From: Vitis vinifera
Lineage: Eukaryota; Streptophyta; Magnoliopsida; Vitales; Vitaceae
Direction: 5' to 3'
NCBI RefSeq assembly: GCF_030704535.1
Contig: NC_081812.1
Location: 16,465,001 to 16,529,000 of the forward strand
DNA: 64,000 nucleotides
Part shown: piece after piece, positions 47,542-60,000 of the stretch
Layout: the number at the start of each line of letters is the position of its first letter
Numbering within the stretch: position 1 is the first letter of the stretch
Notes under the pieces: model-generated
What the model was told of the DNA's origin: nothing
Databases searched by the model: none
The model's input: the letters and a program-made list of their open reading frames with translations, nothing else
Translations under genes and position numbers: made by a program

Positions 47542-49254
47542 AAATATGTTTTATTGATACAAATGCACAACCAATTATCTATCTACATATATATATATAT
47601 ATATATATATAAATTAATTTTAATTATTTTATAAGGTATTTTATATAATAATTAAATAAAAAACAAAGGTAAATTTATAAGTAAAATTATCAATATTTTA
47701 AAATAAAAAATACTTACGTATCATATTTTTTTATATTGTTCAATATATATTAATTTCTTTGTTAAAACAATTTTAATATAAATAATATCATTTTTTTATT
47801 TTTTTAAATATTTTATATCAATTTTCTCTTATTAATATTTTTTTTAATCAAAATATCCACTCATATATCAATTGTATTTGTACCTAGCAAAAAATATAAC
47901 AGAAATATTTTGTCCAAAATATTGGACAAATGACTCAGTCGTCGAAAGAATGTTGTCTTGTAGTTGAAGTTAAGGATAAGAAATATTGGACCTTGGACAA
48001 AAATATAACGGTTTCCAGTTGTAGCCAGCAAAAATAAATAAATAAATAAATAAAGACTTGTTTAATAAAGGGTCTTCGTCCAACGTAATTAGATCAGACT
48101 TGAGTAGATCAGTCTAAGTCATCCTCCAATGATCAAGTCAAAAAATGTTAGGCATACTAATAGCTGGTCTGGTAGGCGCGGGTCGCAATATGCCTTTTCT
48201 TGTCTTATCATATTCAAAATTTCACGTGTAGTTTCCCACTTGCATTTAAAATTTCACACCTAACCAAATCTTTGTGTTTTTAAGAGATCCAACCAACCTA
48301 GTTTCTCTAATAAAGATAAGAGAGCACCCTTGGTTTGTTAATTGGAACCTCTTTGAGTGGGGTTTGGTCAGATGAGACTAGAATAATACCAAATGGAAGC
48401 TTTGTAGAGTCGACGGTCAATGGTGAAGTGATGGTGCCCAATCAAAAGGCAAATAAATGTTATAACAAGAGGTCATGACTCATCACTTATAAACTGGTAT
48501 ATCAATGAGAGAATAACCCTAGCAAGTTTTCCACGGGTCATCCGTCGTCTGTAGCTTAAAATAAGGTAATAAGATAAAAGAGCCGTCATGTCTACTATAT
48601 AATATATATATATATTGGGTAAGGCCGAAGGGGACGTCGGTGTAAGGCATATTTCTGCAACTTGCTTCTTTAAAAATTATCCATGCGAGTGTGTCCAAAT
48701 TTGGCAAGTGGGATGGTGACTACGTGGAGTCACAACGGTCATTATATTCCAACAATTATTTATTCTCAAGCTCCCACTTGTTCTTGTTCTTCTCTTTTTT
48801 TTTTCTTTTTTTTTTTAAATCTTAATTATATTTAAAATAAATGTAATTTATATGTAAATAAATATTATAACTTTTTATGATTTATTTTTATAAGATATAT
48901 TTTCATTTTATATTTGTTAAAAAATAAAAAATATTTTTATTTAATTATATATATAAATTGGATGAGACAATACAATATCTCAAGTACCCCATCAAAATTT
49001 AAAAATTCAAATCTATCACTAATTTTTTTTCATCTAATGTCATATAAAGTACGAGAATCCGCGAAAACGTGCTTCAGGTCCATTCCTAATTGAGACATCT
49101 TTTTTGACGGTCTGTTCACCTCAAAGCTCAATGCCTGACAACCAAATGACCAACCAAGCACGTCTTCTCGAAGAAAGGACCAAGCATTTTCTGAGAACAG
49201 CTCAAGACGGTGGATACTGGACAGTGGGTCGTTTATTAGTACCATGTCTTCTCT

Positions 49255-49335
49255 CCTTTCGCACCTGAACTAGTGGATATGAAACCAACATTTTCTTAAC
49301 CAACCAAAGATATATCTCTGAACCAAACTTCGAAA
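49255..49335 (+). promoter_or_regulatory. Core promoter and leader of G3
   Basis: The conserved block is present, with TATGAAA (49278-49284) where G1 has TATAAAA, and ACCAACC at 49299-49305. The start codon follows 51 bp after the TATA position. Confidence 0.5.
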
Positions 49336-51765
49336 ATGGGAAACCTTAGTCATGCATCTCCAAAGTTTCCTTGCATTCTTCTCACCCTTCTCATCTCTTA
49401 CCTCTTCTCTTTTGCAACTTGCAAAACCCACAACTTTTTGCAAAGAGGCTCCTCTCTATCTGTGGAAGATGATTCAGACTACATCACCTCCCCAGACAGA
49501 TCATTCACTTGTGGTTTCTATGGGGCGGGGGAAAATGCTTACTGGTTTTCAATATGGTTCACAAATTCTAAGGAAAGAACTGTGGTTTGGATGGCCAATC
49601 GTGACAGACCTGTCAATGGCCGGGGCTCCAGGATTTCACTGCGGCGAGATGGCATCATGAACCTAAGGGATGCTGATGGCTCAACTGTTTGGGAGACTAA
49701 CACTACCTCCACCGATGTTGATCGAGCAGAGCTTTTGGACACTGGAAACCTTGTTCTGAAGAACCCACATGGTAAAATTCTATGGCAAAGCTTTGATTTT
49801 CCTACTGATACTCTTCTGCCAAACCAAATCCTTACCAGGAGGACAAAGCTGATCTCTATAATCAGAGGAGGGGATTTTTCTTCTGGTTACTATATCTTAT
49901 ATTTTGATAATGACAACATCTTGAGAATGATGTATGACGGGCCATCTATATCAAGCTTGTATTGGCCTAATCCTGATTTGGGTATTTTGCCAAATAAAAG
50001 AAGAAACTCTAACAGTAGCAGAATTGCTGTTCTAGATGAAATGGGGAGGTTTCTTTCGAGTGATAACGCGTCTTTCAGAGCTTCTGACATGGGCTTGGGA
50101 GTCAAAAGGAGGCTGACAATTGGCTACGATGGAAACCTGAGACTCTATAGCTTAAATCATTCCACTGGGTTATGGATGATCTCCTGGATGGCTTTTGGAG
50201 AACGGAATAGAGTGCATGGGCTGTGTGGTAGAAATGGGATTTGTGTTTACACACCAGAACCCAAGTGTTCTTGTCCTCCGGGTTATGAGGTAAGTGACCC
50301 AAGTGACTGGAGCAAAGGTTGCAAGTCTAAGTTCCACCGAAGCTGTTCCCGACCACAGCAGGTAAAATTTGTGGAGCTTCCCCATACAGATTTCTATGGG
50401 TCTGATGTCAATCACCTCACATCTGTTTCATTAGAAACTTGCAGGAAAACCTGCTTGGAGGATTGCCTTTGTGAAGCATTCGCCTATAGGCTAACAGGAA
50501 ATGGGCTCTGTTTCAACAAAATTGCCCTTTTCAATGGCTTCAGGTCTCCGAATTTCCCAGGGACTATATATTTAAAACTGCCAGTGGATGTCGAAACATC
50601 AGCATCCACCCTTGTTAATGTTTCTAATCCCATATGCGAGTCCAAGGAAGTTGAGATTGTGCTGAGTTCTCCTTCTATGTATGACACCGCCAATAAAGGG
50701 ATGAGATGGGTTTATCTCTACTCATTTGCTTCTGCCCTTGGTGCGCTGGAAGTCCTCTTTATCGTGTCAGGTTGGTGGTTTCTCTTCAGGGTACCTAAGG
50801 TGACATCTCCAGTTGAAGATGGATATGGTCCGATATCAAGCCAGTTCAGGAAATTTAGCTACACCGAACTTAAGAAGGCAACCAACAATTTCAAAGTAGA
50901 GCTTGGAAGAGGAGGCTTTGGGGCTGTTTATAAGGGTATTCTGGAGGATGAAAGGGTAGTAGCTGTGAAGAAATTGAGAGATGTCATTCAAGGGGAAGGG
51001 GAGTTTTGGGCTGAAATAAGCACAATCAGAAAAATTTATCATATGAACCTTGTTAGAATGTGGGGATTCTGTTCAGAGGGTAGACACAGACTTTTAGTCT
51101 ACGAGCATGTAGAAAATCTGTCTCTGGATAAGCATCTCTTCAGCACGACTTTTCTGGGATGGAAAGAGAGGTTTAACGTTGCAGTGGGGACAGCAAGGGG
51201 TTTAGCCTACCTTCACCATGAGTGTCTAGAATGGGTCATCCATTGTGACGTGAAGCCGGAAAATATACTTCTAGACAATGGGTTTGAACCAAAGATTGCA
51301 GATTTTGGGCTAGCAAAGCTGTCTCAGAGAGGTGGCCCCGGTTCCAGAGAATTCTCTCGGATTCGGGGGACTAAAGGTTACATGGCTCCAGAGTGGGCTA
51401 TGAATCTTCCAATTACAGCAAAAGTTGATGTTTACAGCTTTGGAGTAGTTGTTCTAGAGATGGTGAGGGGAATTCGGCTTTCAAATTGGGTGATGGAAGA
51501 TGGCAAGGAGCAGGAAGCAGAGCTGACGAGGTTTGTCAAGTTAGTGAAAGAGAAAATTCAATGTGAAGAAGACAATTGGATAGATGATACAGTGGACCGG
51601 AGATTGAAGGGGAGGTTTAGCAGGCACCAGGCAGCAACATTGATCGAGATAGGTATTTCTTGCGTGGAGGAGGATAGAAGCAAAAGACCAACAATGGCTA
51701 CCGTAGTCCAAGTTCTACTGGAATGTGAAGATGAAGCCCAAGTTCAAATCCAGGAGTTGGAGTAA
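49336..51765 (+). CDS. G3: G-type lectin receptor-like serine/threonine kinase (ZmPK1-like), intact
   Basis: This is a single-exon gene of 809 residues and the most diverged of the three intact copies. Signal peptide 1-28, bulb-type lectin about 38-165, EGF-like about 291-329, PAN about 343-419, transmembrane helix 459-484, kinase about 519-796 with Lys545, HCDVKPEN (636-643), DFG (656-658) and APE (684-686). It is non-RD (Cys637). The first EGF cysteine, present in G1 and G2, is Asn291 here, leaving an odd number of cysteines in that module. Ectodomain changes are spread widely (for example NSNSSR, SWMAFGERN, HLTSVSLETC), while the kinase stays close to G1/G2. It belongs to the same receptor class and may sense a different ligand (inference). 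Confidence 0.95.
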   Translation: MGNLSHASPKFPCILLTLLISYLFSFATCKTHNFLQRGSSLSVEDDSDYITSPDRSFTCGFYGAGENAYWFSIWFTNSKERTVVWMANRDRPVNGRGSRISLRRDGIMNLRDADGSTVWETNTTSTDVDRAELLDTGNLVLKNPHGKILWQSFDFPTDTLLPNQILTRRTKLISIIRGGDFSSGYYILYFDNDNILRMMYDGPSISSLYWPNPDLGILPNKRRNSNSSRIAVLDEMGRFLSSDNASFRASDMGLGVKRRLTIGYDGNLRLYSLNHSTGLWMISWMAFGERNRVHGLCGRNGICVYTPEPKCSCPPGYEVSDPSDWSKGCKSKFHRSCSRPQQVKFVELPHTDFYGSDVNHLTSVSLETCRKTCLEDCLCEAFAYRLTGNGLCFNKIALFNGFRSPNFPGTIYLKLPVDVETSASTLVNVSNPICESKEVEIVLSSPSMYDTANKGMRWVYLYSFASALGALEVLFIVSGWWFLFRVPKVTSPVEDGYGPISSQFRKFSYTELKKATNNFKVELGRGGFGAVYKGILEDERVVAVKKLRDVIQGEGEFWAEISTIRKIYHMNLVRMWGFCSEGRHRLLVYEHVENLSLDKHLFSTTFLGWKERFNVAVGTARGLAYLHHECLEWVIHCDVKPENILLDNGFEPKIADFGLAKLSQRGGPGSREFSRIRGTKGYMAPEWAMNLPITAKVDVYSFGVVVLEMVRGIRLSNWVMEDGKEQEAELTRFVKLVKEKIQCEEDNWIDDTVDRRLKGRFSRHQAATLIEIGISCVEEDRSKRPTMATVVQVLLECEDEAQVQIQELE

Positions 51766-52094
51766 ATGTCCTTTTTTTATTTACTGATTTAGTTACGGGG
51801 TTTGTATCTCGTTATCAAATTAGTAAATTACATAGTCGCCATTGGTTTTTCTTGTTTTCTTCTTCTTGTGTTTTTCTCCATAGCCACTACTCTGGAGACT
51901 GGAACTACATTAATTTGAAACAACTCAAATTCATGGTCCTTACTCCTGTGTAGCATCAGATTTTCACCTCCCATATAATAATAGAAATACACATCATGCA
52001 GATGATAGGAATTCTTTTTTTCTCTCTCTCCCCCACCCCAAAAAAAAAAAGAAAAAAGAAAAAAAGAAAAAAGACAGAAGTACGTAAAATAGAG

Positions 52095-52700
52095 GGATTT
52101 GGCAGGGAGACTGTAGTTTGGGCAGAGATGAGCATCATAGGGAACATCGATCATAGGAACCTGGTCAAGATGTGGGGTTCCTATGCTGAGATGAGCATAT
52201 GCGTTTGGTTTATGAATACTTGGAGAATGAACCCTTGGTTAAAATTTCATTCTCAGAAATCTCATATACATCCAGGAGATAATTAAAATGGGAGGCCATA
52301 GGGAGAGCAAAGGGTTTATCTTATTTACATGAGGGGTGTCTAGAGTGGCTACTCCATTGTGATGCCTTAGAGCCTACTGATTGGTGAAAGTCTTGGGTAT
52401 CTCAAAAACTTTTCAAAGGTGGGTATGATGCGGGGTTTTCTATGGTAAGGGGCACTAGAGGATATCCGGGTCCAGGGTGGTTGATAAACCTAAAGTTTAA
52501 TGCAAAGACAGATGTCTACAGCTGTGGACTTTTCCTTTGAGTGGAAAGGCTGCATCTGGTTTCAGATTGGCTACAGCCCAGGGAGTGAGCACAACCACTT
52601 GGAACAATTGGTGAGGCAGAAGATGGAAGAAGTAGAGCTTGCAGTTGCTAAGGGTCGCTTTGCTGTGTGCAGGAGGAGAAACACTCTAAAACTACCCATG
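52095..52700 (+). pseudogene. Decayed kinase-domain fragment of a related receptor kinase
   Basis: Translating across frameshifts gives WAEMSIIGNIDHRNLVKMWG, then IGRAKGLSYLHEGCLEWLLHCD, then MVRGTRGYPGPGWLINLKFN and AKTDVYSCG. These match the alpha-C, catalytic-loop and activation-segment regions of G1-G3 in order. The DFG segment is lost, the APEW motif reads GPGW, and several stops occur. HCD is kept. It begins right after the 3' tail of G3 and is older and more diverged than P1/P2, so it comes from a different member of the family. Confidence 0.8.
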
Positions 52701-52720
52701 GCCTTCATATTGTCTTGAAA

Positions 52721-53560
52721 GCACCATCACATTCATTCTCCTCCCTCTAAATGACCAAATCAAGGGAGCTTGCCATCAAATTGTAACAATTATTTAATTT
52801 TTATTCCTAATCTTCTAAAACTACAAAATGAAAACAAAACATAAACAAACAATACTCGAGACTAATCATTGTGATCAACGCAATATAAAAGGCTTCAGTA
52901 CCAACCTCTTTTTGTAAACATATGATAAAAAAAATCAACTATTTTTCAAGATTATATTTGACTATGAAAAGTATTAAGAAAAATGATGTTATAAAGGATT
53001 TAAAATACCATATAAAAATAATTTAATTTTAAATCTACCTTTTTATTTTTATTCATCTTTTTTCTATATTTTTTTCTCTTTATTTCATTTATTTTGCATA
53101 TTTTTCTCAAATTTTCCACCCGGCCAGAGCAGCGTAATTGTTCTTGAGCTGGTTACTGCTTCACCACGCGTGACGCATCCTAGACCATCCATCCCGATAT
53201 TTTTATCCTATGAAAGGCCCCAACACATCCTCAGCCACCCATTGCAAGAGACTTATTCCAGCTTCCAAGAAAGAACGACTCCTATGCTCATCACAACCAT
53301 AAGCAAACAGAACGCAGATGAAACTGCTTTTGTGCTTCTCTCTGTTCCTTTTTCACTCTCTTGTCAAAATCGATTCAATTTGTTCTGTTTTTAATTAAAT
53401 TATAACCAATTTATTTATCAAACTAATCTGGCTCTATAATGGACATGAAAATATTTGAAAAATAAATAAAAAAGGACCATATAATAACACTTTGGTAGCA
53501 TTAAATTAAAGGAGGCTGGCAGATTAATAACTCACTGCCACCTTAATGGGTCTATTAAAG
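52721..53560. other. Intergenic DNA between the RLK cluster and the RER4-like gene
   Basis: No gene, RNA or clear repeat is seen. It is AT-rich to about 53110, then of mixed composition. The open frame 53170-53394 has no recognisable features. Confidence 0.5.
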
Positions 53561-53576
53561 CGGAGTTTAAGTGCTG

Positions 53577-53760
53577 AAACCCTAGAGATCTCGTCACGTG
53601 CTAATGTTTTTGGGCCACGTGCGAAGCCCACGTATATATGGTAGCAAACATGGCGCCACGCCCACGGCCATCTCCTCCAGCGCAAACAAAAAAACACAGA
53701 AGTCTCTGTCTCACTCGCTCACGCACGCTCCTCCTTCCTCTTTTATACGCCATTTCTGAC
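53577..53760 (+). promoter_or_regulatory. Promoter of the RER4-like gene: telo-box, site II, G-boxes
   Basis: AAACCCTAG (telo-box, 53577-53585), CACGTG (G-box, 53595-53600), TGGGCC (site II, 53611-53616) overlapping a second CACGTG (53616-53621), then CACGTA (53629-53634) and TATATATG. A C/T-rich stretch and TTTTATACGCC (about 53741) follow. Telo-box plus site II is typical of nuclear genes for plastid, mitochondrial and ribosomal proteins, and G-boxes of light or ABA response. Motifs are seen; control is inference. The start of transcription is not fixed. Confidence 0.6.
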
Positions 53761-54076
53761 CATCCTTTTCAGGTTCCACCTTTCTTTTGATTTCCCCCAT
53801 TCCAAACAACCTGTTCGTCGTTTTTTATAATAAAAAAAAAATTGTTTATTTTCTCTCGTCATTTACGGCTATTTTTCCTACATTTTCCGGGAGACTTTGA
53901 AAAGGAAAGAGTTGTTTCGGATGATCCGAGCGGATTTTCTAATTTATGCATTAGATTTGCTCCAAATCTTGATTGTTTCCAACCAGTACTTTAGTTGATT
54001 AGTTGGTTTCTTTGCGTTTTACTTTCAAATCTCAGTTATTATTTGTCGACGTATCCGAGGTTGTATTGGTAGTAAC

Positions 54077-57000
54077 ATGGCGGCTTGTTCATCGAGTATT
54101 GGATTGTCTCGCTCTCTGAGTTTGCGAAACGAGGTCGTTTCGGGGATGATTTGGAGTCATAATTTGATTATTGATAACGCCAGGTTGGGGTATTTCGTAA
54201 AGGAAGTGGCATTGCCACTTCTGTGTAGGAACAGTGGAAGTAGACATTTGTATAGGAAGAAAAAGCAGAGGCGTGGAGCAATGAGCATGTTGGAGCCACA
54301 GGCTGAGCTGCAATCTGGTGTTGCTGAAACTCCGGTTTCAAAAGATGTGACTGATACTTCTGTGAGAAACGATGCTAGGGTTTTGGAAACTGGGTGTGCA
54401 TTAAAAACTGATAGTGAAGATGGTGGTGAGGATATGCTTGATGGCAATGGTGGTAATGGAAATTTTCCGAATGGTAGGGGGGGCGGCGGCGGCGGTGGGG
54501 GCGATGATAAGGACGATGGGGATGACCTCGAAGAAGAGGAGTTTGGACCCATTTTGAGCTTTGAGGAGGTGATGAGAGAGGCGCAGGCCCGAGGGGCCAG
54601 CCTTCCTTCCGATATGCTGACTGCTGCCAAGAGTGTTGGAATTCGGAAAATACTTCTCCTGAGGTATTTAGATTTGCAGGTACAACTTTGCTAAATATTG
54701 ATACAATTTTTCCCATTCCTTTTTGGTTGTGGGAAATCAAAGGAAAAAAAAGGGGTAATATGAGTCCCAACTTTATAATTGGTTTGCTCCTCGGACTGAA
54801 GTTTAATGATCAGCTCAAGCAAATGTGAACAATTACTTGAAGCGGATAAGTGTTTGGAGGAGATAGCAAATGGGCAACTCCCATGGTGCCTCATTGTTCT
54901 TGCTTGCATTCAAACAAAGCTATGGTTTTTTTATACAATTAGAAATTCAGTTAATTTCCTTGTGCAAGACTTCCATTCGTCTTACTCATTTTGTCTTGTA
55001 ATAACTGGTGTTTATGATATTCCTGTTGCAGGGGTCAGTCTGGCCTCTAGGCTTTGCTATGAAGTCATGCTCTATGCTTCGTAACCGAATGTTGGCTGAT
55101 CCATCTTTTCTTTTTAAAATTGGAACAGAGGTTTGTTAAACCTTCTCTGATATAACTTCCTGCTTGAAAATTTTCCAGCTAAACTGTAGACATATGGTTC
55201 TGCTAAGGTATTCTTGAACTTGAGTAACTGAAAATTGGGTAAGTAGTTACAAGTAAATCCATCCTTCAGCCTACTTAATATGAGTGGAAGTGGCCAACTT
55301 ATACTTCAGATTGAGCATATAATGTGTGGTCCACATGATTGTTGAGAGCACCACCAATGTTGAGGCCCTTGGTATTGTCATATATATGTTATCCTTATTG
55401 ATTCAATGTGATGCAGATAGTCATTGATTCTTGCTGTGCCACTTTTGCGGAAGTCCAAAAGAGAGGCAAAGACTTCTGGGCAGAATTTGAGTTGTACACT
55501 GCAGATCTTTTGGTTGGGGTGGTTGTTAACATTGCTTTAGTTGGTATGTTAGCACCCTATGCTCGAATTGGGCAGCCATCCATATCTAAGGGGTTCCTTG
55601 GACACCTACAACATGCTTATGGGGCTCTTCCTAGCAGGTTGTTAGTTTATGCCAGGAAGAATGTTAACTTGTTTTCCTAATAAGAAAATTTTGATTGAAG
55701 TTTTTAACTTACTTGATTCAGATGTGTTTGATGTGCTTAGTCTTACATGTGAGTTCGGGCTGTCAATTGTTTATCTTATGCTTTATGCAGTGTATTTGAA
55801 GCTGAAAGACCAGGTTGCAGATTTTCTGTAAAGCAGAGAATTGCTACATACTTCTTTAAGGTGTGACAATCTAAAACTGTTCAGCAACAGTATTTTATTG
55901 TGTATTTTTCATTGATTAAGTAGTTCTGTTACACTGTCAGTTTTCCATGACAGTATTTAGCTTTCATTGTTGAACATGGTTGTTTCTTGTTTAACTGGAT
56001 TTCAGTATGTGTTTGCCATTTTTTTTTTCGTTCTGTAAGTTATAACTAATGCACACATTCTCTTTCCAGGGAATTCTATATGGATCAGTTGGGTTTGCCT
56101 GTGGTCTTATTGGTCAAGGCATCGCAAATTTGATCATGACTGCCAAGCGGTATTCTTCTATCTAGAATATATGCTAATTTTGACCTTACCTACTTTTCTG
56201 TTTTTCTTACCTCAATATATTGGTACATTCTGCATATCTTGAAGAATTGGTACTTGAGAGATTTGATTAACTTTTAAAATGCTGTTATCTGCTTCAAGTT
56301 TTATCAACTGTATTTTTGTTTTTTTATAATTGCTTTGAATGATAGTTATGGGATCATTGTCTAGTTGTTCCTTGACAACTGGTTTGCTATTATTTGTTTT
56401 AGGGTTATCATCATGTTGTGATAAAGTTTATTAGAGTTAGGATTATTAAAATTAGTTTCCCACTAGAGTTACAATTGTCTATCTATACGTAGGCCTAGTA
56501 ATGTTAAATACTTTAGATTTTGATTAATAATGTTCGTAATTCTTTGGAATTCTCTTTTCTACTTCTATTTCTCTCCTCTATATTCTTTTTCTCTCTACTG
56601 CCCTACATCGGCTGAACATTTGGTTTTGTGCAAGAAGATCCACTTCGTAAGTTATTTTCTTACGTGATTGATGGAAAGGCCTAGAGGGAAGAAAAAGGAT
56701 ATCCCTATGGTGTTCATCAACTTTAAAGACACATGTTGGGGGTACTTGTGGAGATTATGGCAGGTTTTTAGAAAAGGAGCATCAATTAGATATATTGATG
56801 TGATGAAAATATGTGGAATGAAGCTGTAACTAGCGTGAGAGCAATTGGAAAATAGATACATAAATAATCAATTACCATAGGCTTACATCAATTGAAATTG
56901 GATTTAGGCTAAGTCTTGGCCATGGATTGGGCTGAGGAGCCAGCCCCAAATACCTAATTTTGCCTGTTTCTTTCATGCTTGAGCTCGGCTTGGATCTCAC

Positions 57001-60000
57001 CTAGACATATAACCCACTCAATCCTTCTCCACCCTTTTCCCCAGGTTCCATGTATGTATCATATACAAGCAACAAAATATTTGAGAGGTTGGGTGCTAGT
57101 GTCTTTTTACCATGAAAGGAACTATATTCTAGAAGAGTTGACGCACATTATGTGTATGTGAAGGAAATAGGTAATGAATTAGTTATTAAATCAATGGTAA
57201 ATCTTGAATAATTAAAAAAGAAATAAAAAGGGGTAGAGAGATGTGAGTTGGCAGTTAATTCTTAATAAGCCTTACCAACCTTTGTGAAAACATGAGAAAA
57301 TAATTTTCTTACGGTGGATACATGAATAGAAGATGAGGTACTAATGTAATTAATAGTATGACTATAACTATTGTCCATAATGAGTATAACAACCTTAGTG
57401 ACTACTTGGGGTATGGACACTTTTACAAAGATAGGCATCAGGGAAAAAGAATGAGATATTAGTTGGTTTAGTGACTTTACTGAATTTGAATGAGCTGTTA
57501 GTTTCCTTTGGTAAGTGTGTAGCTTTTGCTGTTTTTTTGGCATATGAGTGGAGTGAGTAATTTCACAAAGAGAATGCCAAGAAAAGGATATCAAAATGTG
57601 GTATTGGCTTAAAATATGACATTGCTCTATTGTGTTTATTTGTGCTTTTTCTTGGAGTCGATTATTCATTATTGCTCACCATGTTCTCTCTATATATATC
57701 AGGAGCATAAAGAAATCAGAAGAGGACATACCTGTGCCACCTCTTGTGAAGAGTGCAGCTCTTTGGGGTATGCCTTTGTTTTACTAGATCTTCCATTGTT
57801 TGTTAAGTTTATTGCCCTAGTATAATCTTGAGATGGTTTTGGTATCATGAGATCAAATGGACATTGTCTTACATGTGCTACAGTTGTTTACAATTGAAGG
57901 ATCCATTAACGCAAAGACATAGAAAGATGTATATTAATAAAAACAAGGCACCCAACGGCTAACCCAAAGCATTATACAACAGGCACCTATAGGCAAAAAA
58001 ACAAACGAAAGAGGGGTGCAAAATGATCACCTGCCCTCATCTATAGCCCAACCACTCAAAAAAGTTAATCAAAGAATTAAGCCCTTCATCTATACACAAC
58101 TTAGACCAAGACCACAAATTACAAACAAAAGAATATTTCATCCTTTGGATTGAAAGATCCTTATTTTCAAAAGCAACCCTATTTCTTTCCTTCCAAACCG
58201 TCCAAAAGAGACATAAGGGGGCTGCTCTCCAAACCTTTACTCACTTCTTGCCCACAAGGGAACCATGCCACCCAAGAAGGATCTCTTTCACTGATGATAG
58301 GAGAACCCACAGCACACCAGAAAGGTTAAATAACAACTCTCACAAAACCCTAGCCTTGGTGTAATGAATTAGAAGATGATCAATAGACTCTTCAGCAGCA
58401 CAACAAAGATAACATCTGTTCGGAAGAGAACAACCTCTCTTCTTTAGTTGGTCCAATATTAGAGCTTTACCCCAAGAGGATTCCCAAGCAAAAAAACCAA
58501 CCTTAGTAGGAACAAAAGGGCTCCAAATAATGCTTTTTGGGAACGGGACTGTGCTGCTACCCTCCATAGCACTATAAAAGGATTTAACAAAAAAATTATC
58601 ATCCGTAACCTCCTTCCACGGTATCCTATCCTCCAAATTAGTAACCACCCTCTTCCCTTGTAAGGAGAATAGGAATCTCTCCACCATCTCCCAATCATTA
58701 ACTCTTGTTACTAGCTATAGGCTTTACCCCTTTGTCTATATATGACTGATCATGATCTGAAATTTTTTGAGCTAGTATGTCCTTTTCTGATCATGTTTTG
58801 TTCTTCTGCTCCTGTCCTATGTAGTTCAGAACTTGAAACTTCTCAAATTCCTAGGAGTTAATTTTTATGCTTGCATAAAATGTTGTGTCTCTTCTATCTG
58901 AATTTTGTGGTGTTCTGTGGCTTGGTTGTGAGGCCATGGGTTCAATCTAGGGCCTGTTTTGGTGCATTTCTAACAGCAAGTTGGTTCTTTCAAGAGATTT
59001 AGTGTAAATAACTTTTATGTGAAAAGATATTGAATTCTAGAACCTCTTCCTGAAAACTTTTGTGCACGAGCATCTAACCTCCTGCTTTACCAAAAAGGGT
59101 TTTCAGGCCCCAAACCTGCTGTACTTTTGAAGTGTTTCCGTATATAACCAAACATGGTCTGAAGCTCTTATCAGTCAGAAATAGCTTTTAAGCAATAAAA
59201 AATTGTGCCAAACAGGGCTCAAATCCTCTAGCTGAATGGAATACCAATTGTGGGAAGGCCCCTATTACATGATACCTGTTGGACGATCACCAGCAATCCA
59301 TGAGATACCCAGGCTATGCTTGTGGATTTGCTCTCCAGGAGCTGGCTGAACTGATTTCTTGGTTATCATAGTAAACCAAACACAGAAATTGAAAGATTTA
59401 GGAACTATGTTGCATGGGTTTGGGTATGAGTATCAGATACAAGTATGTGTTTAGGTGTCTAATCCTTCACAACTCAAATTTTAGGATACAGAGATTCAGC
59501 TAAGAAGGATCCAAAAAAGAGGTATGGATACCGGGATACGACATGATAAAAGAAAACCCAATTAAAAATAAATTAGAAGGAAAGGTATTCTTTTTAAAAG
59601 CTCCCATCTTTTCCCTCTAATCCATTCTTTTTCTCCTATCCCTAAATATTCTTACAAATATTCACTTTTTAGCTAACTCTTCTTTTTCTCTAGTATAATT
59701 ATTATTAAAAAAGTTAAAAGAATAAAAGGATATCAATGAAAAAATCAAATAGCCACACTCAAAGTAAAATAGGAGTATCTGACAAGAATCTCATACCCAC
59801 ACCCATGTCATGCATAGCCACACGGGTATGTTGAGTGAAATTGAAGGATTCGGGTATCATAGTTTAGGAAGTGCCTAGTGCCTACATGTAAATAATGTTA
59901 CAGTCTAATGCTCAACCCGTGTCTGATATGATAATACAGGCCTTCTCAACTGAAAGACTATTGTACTAATTTGGATTTTTCACCTCTTGAATAATTTTGG

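Larger units (their letters stand above)
35832..49212. repeat. Segmental duplication, right copy
   Basis: Collinear with 1-13990: ATG1-like fragments, gypsy derivative, P2 and AT-rich tail. It is nearly identical by eye, with scattered substitutions and T-run or A-run length changes. It retains about 300 bp (38312-38611) that the left copy lost, and has its own TIR insertion at 47241-47541. Stretches without a call inside it (35832-37030, 38033-39656, 46409-47240, 47542-49212) hold no gene I can support. Confidence 0.9.

Noticed and set aside
51996..52286. Small protein with a Lys-rich start downstream of G3
   Set aside because: The Lys run comes from an A-rich tract of the shared 3' tail, and the rest is the decayed kinase fragment.
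54157..54630. Minus-strand open frame opposite exon 1 of the RER4-like gene
   Set aside because: A mirror frame of the Gly/Asp-rich coding exon, with poly-Pro and poly-Ser runs; no independent support.
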